Origin: Phlebiopsis flavidoalba
Taxonomy: Eukaryota > Basidiomycota > Agaricomycetes > Polyporales > Phanerochaetaceae
Reading direction: 5' to 3'
DNA: 64,000 bases
Assembly (NCBI GenBank): GCA_035772785.1
Contig: JAOCPU010000004.1
Location: 248,001-312,000 of the forward strand
A program made the translations under genes and the position numbers. This document shows positions 14,102 through 24,183 of this stretch, piece by piece. Numbering within the stretch: the stretch's first letter is position 1; every line of letters starts with the position of its first letter. The notes beneath the pieces were generated by a model. The model was given only the letters and a program-made list of their open reading frames with translations. It searched no databases and was not told the origin of the DNA.

Positions 14102-15900
14102 ATGTCGCTCATTACACGCCCCAGTACCACCGTTGTCTTCGGGAACTCATGGCTCTCGCGACCACCTACACCCTTCAAAAATAGCCGTTCCGGCCGACGC
14201 TCTCAATGCGGTCAAGCATAAAACTCACCACCGCTGCCCTCCCGCCACCTCCACCCTTGAGCGACGATCCTTGGGAAATATGGTGTCCCTCTTGACCATA
14301 TGACGCGCTTGGTCGAATACTGGAAGACAGCCTATGACTGGAAGCAGCATGAAGCAGCTCTCAATAATGAGCTGGCCTCAGTTCACGCTACCTATTGCAG
14401 TGCAGGACCACGGAATGTTTCAAGCTCATTTCGTGCACAAGAAGGCTCAGCCTGGCACACATGACAAAGTCATTCCGCTATTGTTCGTACATGGCTGGCC
14501 TGGAAGTTTCCTTGAAGTGAGGAAGATCCTACCGTTGCTCACGAACCCCGAGAGTGAGGCACGACGTTGGCCTTTGACGTCGTGGCTACCAAGTTTGCCT
14601 GGCTTCGGATTCACAACAGCGCGCCGGAGAAAGCAGGATTCGCGATCGACCAGTATGCGGAGGTATGTATCACTTAATATCTGCTACTACACGCAAAGTT
14701 CTGATGTATCGTGTTTCACAGTTCTGCCACAACTTGATGCTCAAGCTTGGTACAACGAATACGGTACGTAGCGTCGGGCAGTGCTTTATACGTGACGCAA
14801 CATCCGTCCTGATTGCGGAATTGCTCAGTCGTACAAGGCGGTGACTGGGGTTTCATTGTGAGTCGTTGGATTTATTGCCTAAAGTTGTTTTGCTGACCTG
14901 TCTTATACTGTGTGTACAGATTTCTCACCCGTCCAGCGTTTCCATCACTACGGCCCTAAGCACGCAAAAGCTTGGCATATACCAACCTTCCGGCGTGATT
15001 GTGTACAACTGAGGCCACTTTTTCTCATATTTTGTGAATGTGACTTCGTAACGAGATGCAGCAAACCAGGGCTCGTCTCACCGTCGCCGTGGACGGAACA
15101 CAAGAGATCGTCACCGTCGCTTCATCGCGCAATGTCTGCACGCCGTGGACGCCAGAGATGAGAAAGCAGGCCTAGCTCAGTCCCACATGACTTTCCGCAA
15201 CCAAGGTTGTGTCAACCCTGCGGTGAAAATTAATTACTGAATGGATTGACTTGACAATCTCCGAGTTTTAGGCCAAGGCGCTATTCTTTGCTCTGCAATC
15301 TTACTAAAGCCTCAAACACTGTTCCCTACTCTCTCGCCGACTCTCCTGTAGGTCTCTCTCGCGTGGATCTACGAGAAGGTCGTTCGCATGGACAGATAGC
15401 TATCCCTGGGACCGAGGACGAAGGTCAGCTGCTCACTACATCTAACACACACTTGCCATCCACTGACCTGCGTGTCTCAGTCGCTAACCTGGTTTATTCA
15501 CATCTACTTGTTCTCTACCTCACACACAGTCGACTTCGTCTTCGGCTTCCACATCCCTTCGGCATTATTTCGAAGCACAAAAGGCGTACAACGACTGGGG
15601 CACTTGACGGGGTCCACGATATTACTAACGGGAAGGTGCCCATGGGTCTGAGCTATACTTTCCCGGGAGATCATTGTTGTTCCGTCGGTGTAAGCTTTGA
15701 TTGCCTCACTACCTAGCGCTTACTAACGACTTTGTGCGTTAGATGGCACCATACTTTTGGGCTGGGTTGTGGTACTCCGGAAGGCATCCTAGTGGGGGTC
15801 ATTTCGCTGCCTGGCTTTTGAGGAAACCAGCCAACTCTATGGAGCTGTCTCAGACATAAGGAAGCTGTGTACATCGCCGGAAGTGAAGACTCGCTTTTAA
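14102..15900 (+). CDS. Epoxide hydrolase (alpha/beta hydrolase with EHN domain)
   Basis: Soluble or ER-associated enzyme that opens epoxides to diols using an Asp nucleophile; in wood-decay fungi such enzymes detoxify aromatic and lipid epoxides. ATG at 14102 keeps one frame (MSLITRPSTTVVFG) into the EHN domain: IAVPADALNAVKHKL after an extra A at 14177-14181, then YGVPLDHMTRLVEYWKTAYD (about 14280-14340). The core follows with PLLFVHGWPGSFLEVRKILP (14479-14535; HGWP forms the oxyanion hole), the Asp nucleophile in QGGDWGF (Asp codon 14843-14845), and the lid segment (YSLADSPVGL, about 15320). VPMGLSY (about 15640) precedes the last intron (about 15690-15741), and the catalytic His sits in GGHFAAW (about 15796-15820). 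At least five introns are readable, and TAA is at 15898-15900. Family and catalytic Asp/His are clear; the substrate is unknown. Confidence 0.92.
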
Positions 15901-16568
15901 GGCAGCCAAGCTGAAGATGATCCTAAAATATACACTGTCCTTGCCCCAAGCGGTCTTGTGTCCCAGATCCCTCAAACGTCTAGCCCTGCCCTTCGATGAT
16001 ATGTGAACCTATGACCTTCACAATCGAGGTTCTAGTTTGGGGTCTGAGTGTGCCCACTACATACTGAGGATGATTCTCGTAGGCTACAACTGGCTATGTA
16101 TCTTACTTTCGCCCGAAACCGAAAGAAACAAGATATCACAGCATGACCCTTGTGAAGTTCTGCTGTAGAATCTGAACACTGACCTGGATGCCTGCACTGA
16201 TTTCTCAATTACTAGCGAGACTCGAGAGCACGCGGACAATGCATCACGGACAGTTTTCTGCCATCCTAAACACTGGTTGATTCGTCTGCGAAAAATGCAG
16301 AAAAGAAAAGAAACGCAGCGCATCCACGATCTACCTCGATCACCCTCGGAAGAGGACGAGCGGACGATCGAGCAAGAGGCGCCCGCGGGCCGCGGCGTGC
16401 CTAGAGGGGGGGGAACCATTTTCCCATGCAGAAAAACTGGGTGCATATGGCCCCCGACGTATCCACAGCGCACAGGCAGGCTTTATAGCCCGCAAAGACG
16501 CTCAGCTGCTCTTTGCTTTTGCTTCGTGCAGCTCCCTGCCCCTCCCCCCGACGACGACGACGACGACG
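15901..16568. other. Intergenic region, promoter of the SLC35F gene
   Basis: No gene recognised. The last 20 bp before the transporter ATG are an (ACG)n microsatellite (about 16549-16568). Confidence 0.4.
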
Positions 16569-18152
16569 ATGGGCCGCATAGCGCCGCCCGCCCCCGCCCT
16601 CGCGCGCGCCGACTCCCTCGCGGACGCGGACGCCAAGTACGCTGTTGACGAGACCGTCGATGTGCCGGAGAGTATCAGTAGTGCGCCCGCACGCCGCGCC
16701 CCGATCGAAGCTACTCGAGCCCGCCGCGCGTTCTGCGCGAGCTTCTGGGCGCGGGCTCGCGAGCCTGTGGAAGCGGCGCTTTGTGCTCTGTCGCTGCTCG
16801 CGGGCCAGGTCGTGTCGCTGTGCATCCACCTGCCCACGAACGTGACGACGACGGAGCTCCGTGCCCCCCCCCCCCCCCCCCCCCCCCCCCTAAGCCGCAA
16901 CTGGCAGCTGCCGACGACGCAGACGTTTTTCCTGTGCGCTTGTACTTGTTTCTGTCTGTTGACACAGCGGGGGAATCGCTGAGAGGTGCACAAGATACTC
17001 TTTCGTTTTGTTTGTGATCTACACGCCGTATACGATCTATCATAGTGTGCGTATATCAGTTCTACTGCGGGTGTGTGTGCGGCGCTCACGGATCTGCCAT
17101 AGATGGGTTCAAGGGCTGGGGCAAGATGATCCTGCGGGACGGGTGCGGGAAGTACTTCCTGCTCGCGGCCCGTGCGGACGTCGAGCCCGGCAACTTCCTC
17201 GTCGTAAAGGCGTACGCATACACGACGCTGCTCTCGTGCATGCTGCTCGACGCCTGGGCGATCCCCGGTGCTGCTCTTCTAGTCTGCTGGAGTGTACATG
17301 CGCACACGCGCTAACGCCCACCTGACGCAGCTCGTCGGGATCGCGGTGTGCGTCGCGGGGCTGGGGCTGCTCGTCGCGAGCGACGAGCTCACGGACAAGG
17401 ACTCGGGCCCGCGCTCAGCGCCAGCGACCTAAGTGGTCGACGTGTTCATTGCTCGTACGGTCGTCCGCGACGCTCTACGGCTTTCAACGAACGCGACCGA
17501 TGGAGTTCTTTGTGCGCCGCTACGCCGCTGTACGAGCCCCGCTTCGTGTCGGCCAGCTCTGGCATGTTTGGGGCACGCTACATCAACGGCATCCCAGGCC
17601 GTTTGCGTGCCTCGAGCACAAGGCCATGGACGGCCTCGCGAAGATGGAACGGCGCGACGATTGGGTTTTAGACTCGTCGCGTACACGGCCCGCGATGTTC
17701 ATCCTCTACACCGTCGCGCCGATTCTGTACGGCATGGCGTCCTCGGCGTACTTTACAAACATCATTCTGCTCTACGAGAGACTTGTACGGGATCTTGTTT
17801 CGGGCTGCTTCCTTTCCTTCGTGCGTCTTCCTATCAGCCTCACAACCCGGATGCGTCGTTGTTGACTTTGACCCTGCTGTCCTTCTTCTCATGCTGTACA
17901 GCACTACACGGTCTACTGTGCCTGTTACTTTTATTCGCATATGAGGTCGTGGATCCGTCCGTATTATCATGTACTTTTGGGCTGCACAACACGTACGGTA
18001 ACGTCATCATAAACATTCATTGGCTTTCTACCTCCGCTTACAACCTGTTGCGAACTCAAGCCTGAAGAGCAACAGGAAAGCTTCACGCCCGCAGTCGTCC
18101 TGAGTACATTGAGAGGCGACACCAGTCTGACAGGGTTGCTGGGCAGGTGTAA
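16569..18152 (+). CDS. SLC35F1/F2-type (DUF914) solute transporter, DMT superfamily
   Basis: Multi-pass membrane transporter of the drug/metabolite transporter superfamily; substrate unknown in fungi. ATG at 16569 begins a cytosolic N-tail. The first TM region reads SLLAGQVVSLCI then TNVTTTEL (about 16790-16860). NWQLPTTQTFFL (about 16897-16932) follows a 27-base C run. Next are FKGWGKMILRD, KYFLLAARADVE and LVVKAYAYTTLLSCMLLDAW (about 17108-17265), an intron (about 17267-17330), and LVGIAVCVAGLGLLVASDEL (17331-17392). MEFFVRR (about 17502), ALEHKAMDG (about 17612) and AMFILYTVAPILY (about 17692-17735) follow, then AYF (about 17750). After the last intron comes a hydrophilic tail PEEQQE (about 18062) ending at TAA 18150-18152. 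The order of these segments is that of the DUF914 family. Frame changes are frequent, and the C-tract disrupts the coding frame. Confidence 0.9.
16864..16890. repeat. Poly(C) tract, 27 C
   Basis: Uninterrupted run of 27 cytosines inside the SLC35F coding region, between TTEL and NWQLPTTQTFF, where family members have only a few residues. It begins right after GTG and ends with TAAG, so it could lie in a very short intron, or be a sequencing or assembly artefact. Confidence 0.95.
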
Positions 18153-18430
18153 ACGCCGCGCGTGCGAGTCTTTTTGTATTAATTGCTTTCGTGCGTTCTT
18201 CTGCTCCCTTTTTAGCGTACCGATTGTTTGATTGAATGTCTTTGTTAGATTTACGTCCTGCTTTCCATGGATATGCTTTGTAGCCATTGTGCACGATATA
18301 TTACGAATACAGTGATATGCCAGAGAAAGATGAGATACTACAAATGAGGGGAGAGTCCGGAGCGCATGATAATAGTAATAAAGGGCCCCAGTTGAATGGA
18401 AGGGGAAATGTGAGTGTCAGTATAATTGGA

Positions 18431-19289
18431 TTATACGAGACGTGGAGTCTTCTTCTCGGCGTCCTGCTGCTGCTTCTGCCATTCCTCAAACTGCTTGAAC
18501 CGTGACTCCTCAGAGCTGCTGCTGTGCGGCCTGCTCGGCCTGCTGCGCCTGCTTCTGAGCTTGCTCGCGGCGCACGCTGTTCGCGGCGTTCAACGATTTT
18601 CTAGACAATCGTCAGCTACAGTCGCATGCTGCGGCAGCCTCACAGTACTCACACCCCTTGAGCGACTCGACCGTCGAGAGCAAAACTATCGAGCCCCGCC
18701 TCCGAGATCTCCGCGAGCTGCCACACCCCCCATCAGCCTCCTACACAAAACATCACAAAGGAAGAGCAGGCAACTCACCGTCTCCGTTGCCTGCGTCGTC
18801 ATCTTCTGCAGGCGCGCCGTCTCGTCCTCCCAGCCGTCCTCTGCCTTCGGCGGCATCCCCGGCGTCGGCGCGCCCGGTGCTGCGGCGCGGCGGCCGGCGG
18901 CCAAGCTGCCCCACCCGTCGCGCGGGTGCTTGTCGCTCGGCGGCCAGCTCCACTCCCAGCGGACGCGCCGTGCCAGTGCCCACTCCTCGGGCTGCGGGCG
19001 GTCCCCTGAGGCTACAATACGGGCCCTATGAGAGTCTGTTGTCGTCTGCGCGTCGGTAGCAGCAAACGGTGGTATAGCGGCGGCGGCGGCCGGCAGAGGC
19101 GGGCGCGGGTAGGCCTCGGGCGGGATGCGCGAGCGGCATGCAGTGCTTGACGACCGGTACTCGCGGCACTCGCGGGACTTGATCCACCAGGACGCGGCGC
19201 CGGCGCCGAGGGACGAACCAGAGCAGGCGCGAGGGCCCGCGGTGGAAGTGGTGGCCCCAGCGGCCGCCCCAGTGGTGCCATGGACCCAT
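18431..19289 (-). CDS. Small membrane-anchored, His-rich / coiled-coil protein, function unknown
   Basis: Predicted protein with N-terminal MGPWHHWGGRWGHHF (His/Gly/Trp-rich), directly followed by a hydrophobic helix around RLLWFV and GAGAASWWI that looks like a signal anchor. A middle part follows with KHCMPL, AAAIPPFAATDAQTTTDSH (about 19035-19085) and WALARRVRWEWE. The C-terminus is a Gln/Ala-rich coiled coil (REQAQKQAQQAEQAAQQQL, about 18512-18570) and EEWQKQQQDAEKKTPRLV before TAA at 18431-18433. The ATG at 19287-19289 is chosen because the motif starts there. Proteins of this pattern occur widely in Agaricomycetes as uncharacterised proteins (from memory). It is tail-to-tail with the SLC35F gene. 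Frame changes occur in the middle, where an intron also lies at about 18700-18780. Confidence 0.72.
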
Positions 19290-19808
19290 CTTCAGTAGCG
19301 TGCGGCGGAGGCTGCGGTCGTACGGGGTGTTTGTCGAAAAAGTAGCGGGGGACGAAAGCCCATGCAGTGATGTGTGTGCTGGTGGGACTTCGGTGGGTGT
19401 TTGTTGGGTGATTTTTATATGTTCTCGCGAGGAGAACGGGCTACGTGCGTCGTCGGGCGCGCGCAGCTCGTGGACGGGAGGAGGCTGGGGCGACGTGGGT
19501 CCGGCGCCGGGCAGCTGCGTGTGCCTCCGAGCCCGTCGTCTCGCCACGCCCGTCCGAGGGGTCGTAAGCCTGCGGCCGTCAGCGCACCGTCCCCAGCACA
19601 TGCGCGTCGCGCCGGCACGCGCAAACGCGAGTAATTGACACACAGGCGCCCGCTACGCCGGCACGCGATCCTTTGCCGAGCGCACTCGTTTACATTCTCT
19701 GCGGGGCACACTCGTTACATTCTTTGCAGAGCAGACACTATACACAGCCGATGCATGCACTAGTACTGTGAGAGAGACAACAAAAATAAAACAGAACAAA
19801 AAAGCAAA
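19290..19808. other. Intergenic between two minus-strand genes
   Basis: Upstream region of the His-rich protein gene and downstream of the nucleoporin stop. Open frames here are mutual shadows on opposite strands, and no motif was recognised. Confidence 0.4.
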
Positions 19809-22800
19809 TCACTTCCGCGGCTCGCCACAGATCGTGCACTCCGTCGCCCCCTCCGGGCTCTTCAACGTACACAGCTCACACGCCCACTGCCCCGACTCCT
19901 CCTGCGGCGGCTTCATCCCCGCCGCGGCCCAGTTGAAGCCACCCAGCAGCGGGCCGGCGCAGCCTTGGGAGCCGCCGCGCCCGGCCGAGGGGTGTCGCAC
20001 ACAGCGCACTTTGTCCGCGCCGTCGGGGCTGTCGCACAATTGCACGTGCCGCACTTCCACTGACCTGCCTTCTCCTCGGGCTTTCTTCATCCCCGCCGCG
20101 GCCCAATCGAATGCCTTGGGTACCGCCTTCGGTGCCGCGCCTGGCCGTGGCGTGTCGCAGACGGTGCACTTGTCGCTGCTCTCGGGGCTGTTGCAATTGC
20201 ACGTGGCGCACTTCCACTCGCCTGCCTTCTCCTCGGGCTTCTTCATCCCCTGCTGCCGCCCAGTCAAAGCTTCCCGCAGTCTTTGGCGCGGTAGAAAGAG
20301 CTGGCTTTGGGTGCAGCAGCCGGCCGGTGCAGCCTTGGTCGTGGCTCCAGGTCGTGGCGTGTCGCAGACGTGTGCACTTGTCGCTGGCATCGGATGGGCT
20401 ATCGCAGCTGCATGTGCCGCACTTCCACTGCCCTGCTTTCTCCTCGGGCTTCTTCATCCTGCCGCGGCCCAGTTAAAACCGCCCGCGGCAGGTGTGGCGC
20501 GGCGGACGGCGCAGGGGCACTCGCAGGCGCATTAAACGACCAGCTAAACACCTGGCAGCTCCGCCCTTGCAACACCGCTCGCCTCCTCCCGCGCCTTGCT
20601 CGGGCCCGCCCCAGGCGTCGCATGCGGCACATCGAACGCAAAGACAGGCAACGCCCCGCGCGCGAGGCCGCGCACATGCGCCTGCACCTCGTCGACGCTC
20701 GTCGGCTCGTCCGCCTCGCTCTCCTCGGGCTGGATGCTGTACCGCAGCTTTGACGGCGCCTTGGGCGCGGAGCTCTTTGCGCGTGCCGTCTTGGGCGCGT
20801 ACACGTTCGCGGGCGCGCGCGGCGGGTGCGTCGGGCTCGACGACCTGCGCGGGGCGCACGGGCGGGCGTCGGATCAGACGCGGGGACTTCTTCGACTATC
20901 ACGGTCGGCGTGGGGTCTTGGGGGCGCGGGAACGCGGAGGGGAGGAGCGGCGCGGGCGGGGCGGGGCGCGTCTTGGGCGCTTCGAGGGCGAGGGCTCGTC
21001 TTCGTCTGATATTTCCTCGATGGTCACAGTGGGGTGGCTCCGTTTCGGGCTCGGGTTGGCCGCGACGCCGAAGAGGTTGAAGGTGCTTGTGGTGGGGGCC
21101 AATTTTGTTTTGTTTTTTGGGGGCCTCAGGCGAGTTGGATCCGGCGCTGCTACGGGGTGCGAGGTCAGGGGCCGGGATGGGAGTGTCATTCTTCTGATTC
21201 TCAGTTACCAGTTGTGGAGGCGGGCGAGCACGCTCCGTTTCCTGTCGATAGTTAGTATTGCTATAAATGTCCCCAGCGAAACCACATACCATGGGTACAG
21301 TGAACTCAATAGCCTTCCGCGGACTCGACCCCGCGCCGTCCTTCTCTACCAGCTCCTCCACCCTCTCCTTCTCCTTCTCCTTGGCTTTGGCCTTCGCCTT
21401 ATCCGCCTCCGCCTTAGCCTCAGCTTCAGCTTTGGCCTTGTCCGCCTCCGCCTTAGCCCTCACCTCACCCCTACTCTTCCTCTTCGGCACCCTCTTCGGG
21501 ATCGCCTTCAACGAGCCCGGATACAGCGCCTCATACGGGTTCGTAAACACCGGCGCCTTGGGCGGCGTCGCCTCCTTGATGAGCTCCGCCAGGACCCCCG
21601 CCGCGCGCGTCGGGCGCACGGCCGGCGGCGACCCGTCGCTGCTCCCGCTCCACGCCTGCCGCAGCGGCGACGGCACCGCGGGCGCGCTCGGTGCCTGCAG
21701 CCCCGCGGTGCGCAGCCGCGGGTTCGGCGTGCTCGGCGGCGGCGCGAGCGTGCTCCCAGAGGCGGCCGGCTGGCGCGTTGGGGAAGGCGACTTGGACGTA
21801 GTGGCGCCGTTGGGCCTGGTTGTGGGCGGTGCGAGCGTTGCGTGGCGCCGTTCGTCGGGGCGGTAGTGCGCGCGGGGGTTGCTGGGGATGGTGCATTGGC
21901 CACCCGTTTGGGTCGGAGCATTGGCCGTGCGCTGGGACGTTGATGCCTCGCGGGGCGTCGCCCACGCGCCGCCGCTTGCCCGGCTCATTGGAGGGCTTCT
22001 CTGGTGTTAGGTTGAGCTTGCCCGTCTGCGAGCGCGAGGGCCCAAAGCCCGGCGACGAGTAGCGGTTGCGGGCATGCGAGCGTGCGCTGCCGCCGCCCTG
22101 CCAACGGTAGGTGCCGTTGGGATTCTTTGATAGCATTCTGGGCTTGGGCTTGTCGCCGTTCGTCGCAGCGGACGTGCCTGCGCCGGATGTGGGAGTGGTA
22201 TCCCGTGACACGGCTGGGCTGGTCGAGAATCGGAACGGTGGTGGTTGATCGTCGGTGTCGGCTATGATTAGGTCGTGCGTAAAGATCTGTCAGTCGTGCG
22301 AGGGGTGTGGTGATGGGCTCACCCTGTAGCAAGCTCATAATACCAGCTACTTCGACATGGTTCAGACGACCCTTCTTCTCGTTAAGATAGGCAGCGACGA
22401 CTTCGACGTTGTTCGTTGCTCTATCGGAGGAAGGCGAAGAGGGAGAACGGTTAGTATTTGGGGATGTCGAGGGACCCGCCGTGGGCTGTGGCCGTCGCGG
22501 TGGTGGTGGTAATACTCCAGCAGGGGGTGCAAGTGCTCGTGGTGGGGGCGTTCAAAGAGCCATTGCTTGTGGCGGCTTCCTGTGCAGCAGACATCTACGA
22601 GGACACAGTCAGGGGCGTCCCGCAGATACAGACTATAGACTCACTTCATGTCCTCGGTCAGCTAAGGCCTGAGCCGCTGGGTTATGTTGTGGTAAGGGGA
22701 GCTCAGCAGTATCGTCATCCTCTACTTCGTCTTCGTCGAGTTCGTTTTTAGGAGTGGACTTGATCCAGTCGAAGAGGCTAGAAATCCAGCTCTGCAAAGG

Positions 22801-22938
22801 GATCGTCGTAAACTCGTGTTGGAAAAGCGTGTCGCGACAGAACAATACCTTCTTCGACGGGCGCGGGCCAGGGCGCGCATAGGGCAGCGCAAGCTCGTCA
22901 CGGTGTGCTCTGCGAGCCATCGAGCTCCTCTCGACCAT
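19809..22938 (-). CDS. Nucleoporin with four C-terminal RanBP2-type zinc fingers (Nup153/Nup1-like)
   Basis: Probable nuclear-basket nucleoporin; RanBP2-type fingers bind Ran-GDP in Nup153. Start ATG at 22936-22938 (MVERSSMARRAHRDELALPY); 22941 and 22920 are alternatives. The N-terminal exon reads TTIPLQSWISSLFDWIKS then acidic residues (about 22690-22830). NGTYRWQGGGSARS (about 22075-22120) is a short basic motif typical of yeast-like basket Nups. The long middle is Pro/Ser/Ala-rich (VFTNPYEALYPGSLKAIPKR, about 21490-21555), then a Lys/Ala/Glu helix (about 21350-21470). Four fingers with W-x-C-x2-C-x10-C-x2-C follow at about 20350-20432, 20145-20222, 19980-20066 and 19811-19892 (GQWACELC ... 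CTICGEPRK). Each is preceded by a repeated linker, F-(D/N)-WAAAGMKKPEEKAG. The stop is right after the last finger. Finger 1 is frame-shifted at its second Cys pair. A long open frame on the opposite strand is a GC shadow. Confidence 0.8.
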
Positions 22939-23133
22939 CATGGAGGCTCTGGACGGCGCGGGGCGGTAGGGGCAAGGTGAGGGTTTGAGGTGTAAACAAG
23001 GGAATTGCTGGGTGGCCATTCAGCGCGCCGCGAGAGTTGGAGGCACGGCAATTGCCGGCCCTCGACTCGGGCACCCGCGGGCGTGCGTTCGTCTGCGACC
23101 TCATTGTTCTCGACGTTCTGCACGCTCTCGACG

Positions 23134-23858
23134 ATGCCGGAGAAGCTCGTCTCTACCCCTTACCCACTCATTGATGCCGACCCGTACGTCGGTCGGGTCA
23201 TGCGCTACATGCGCCCGTCCGACTACGCCGTCTGGGCAACTGCAACTGCTGCTTTTCCTAGCGCGCTGTACCTCTGGGGTGTGTAAAGGCCCGATCGTCG
23301 ACTTTTGTGTCCGATAATAATAAAGCATGCATATTATCCAGAAATGGCGGACGCCACATACAGCAAGCTGAGGACACCAATGCGTTACGGCGGCCTCCTC
23401 GGCTTCGTAGGCGGATTCCTCATGGCCTACCAACGTTCCAGCTGTGAGCAGTCATAGCACTCTGTTGCAAATATTATACGCTGAAGATGAGCTTACAGTC
23501 CGCTTCTGGGGCTGGTCTGAGAATGCAAGGGAGCAGGAGTTGGATAACAAGGAGATGACTGAGCGTGCCAGGCTTGGACTCCCCATTTATGGTGTCTCCA
23601 ACGAGCCTGAGTGGGTTCAGGGTGCTGCCTGCCTACCGCAACTCTGCGTTCTCCAGCTGAAGTTCGGTACGTTGTCTTTTGCTCTCATGCTATCATTACT
23701 CATGAGAAATCCCTAGCTGTCTTCCCTATGTGAGACTTTGCACGAAGTATGCCTTATTGCTCGCTCGCTCACTCACTAAATTTCTAGGATGAACTTTCGT
23801 GAACCACCCTTTCCACGGTGTGGACCCCTCGAAATACAAGAAGGACGAGGAGTCATAG
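23134..23858 (+). CDS. NADH:ubiquinone oxidoreductase (complex I) 21 kDa subunit
   Basis: Accessory subunit of mitochondrial respiratory complex I, inner membrane. ATG 23134 gives PEKLVSTPYPLIDADPYVGR and VMRYMRPSDYAVWA (the N-terminal domain signature), then a first hydrophobic helix (TATAAFPSALYLW). After an intron (about 23281-23340) come KLRTPMRYGGLLGFVGGFLM and AYQRSS (second helix), another intron (about 23432-23499), and RFWGWSENAREQELDNKEMT, YGVSNEPEWVQGAA. The last exon starts near 23788 (MNFVNHPFHGVDPSKY) and ends KKDEES with TAG at 23856-23858. Motif order matches the fungal 21 kDa subunit throughout. Small frame changes occur near 23640 and 23800. It is divergent from the nucleoporin gene across 195 bp. 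Confidence 0.93.
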
Positions 23859-24183
23859 ACTTTATACCATATCAGAGTCCAGGCGGAATATACTTTTACG
23901 AAACTCTCATTGGTAGACCCTGTAAGGCCGATCTACGTTTCCAGGTAAGATGCGAAAACCATCAAGTTGGTCAAGCCTATCCATCCTACAAACATGGAAA
24001 AAACACACAGCCAATGCCGAGATTCGGGGATCCCAAACCATGGCTGCTGGGCTCACTTCGAAAGACATTCCGACGTATGACACGGACAGGACTACTGTCG
24101 CTAGTAGCGGTGAGACAATAAATTTAAAGTTGACTTCCTCCAGATTATACAACAGACACGCCCCATTATCGAACATTACACTA
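23859..24183. other. Convergent intergenic region
   Basis: 3' flank of the complex I subunit gene (+) and of the DFGxF protein gene (-). No gene seen. Confidence 0.5.

Noticed and set aside
20399..21988. Open frame of 529 codons (-) and a 483-codon frame on the opposite strand (20492-21943)
   Set aside because: Neither whole frame was annotated as a gene. Parts of the minus frame are nucleoporin exons read partly out of frame, and the plus-strand frame is a high-GC shadow with Arg/Ala-rich nonsense composition.
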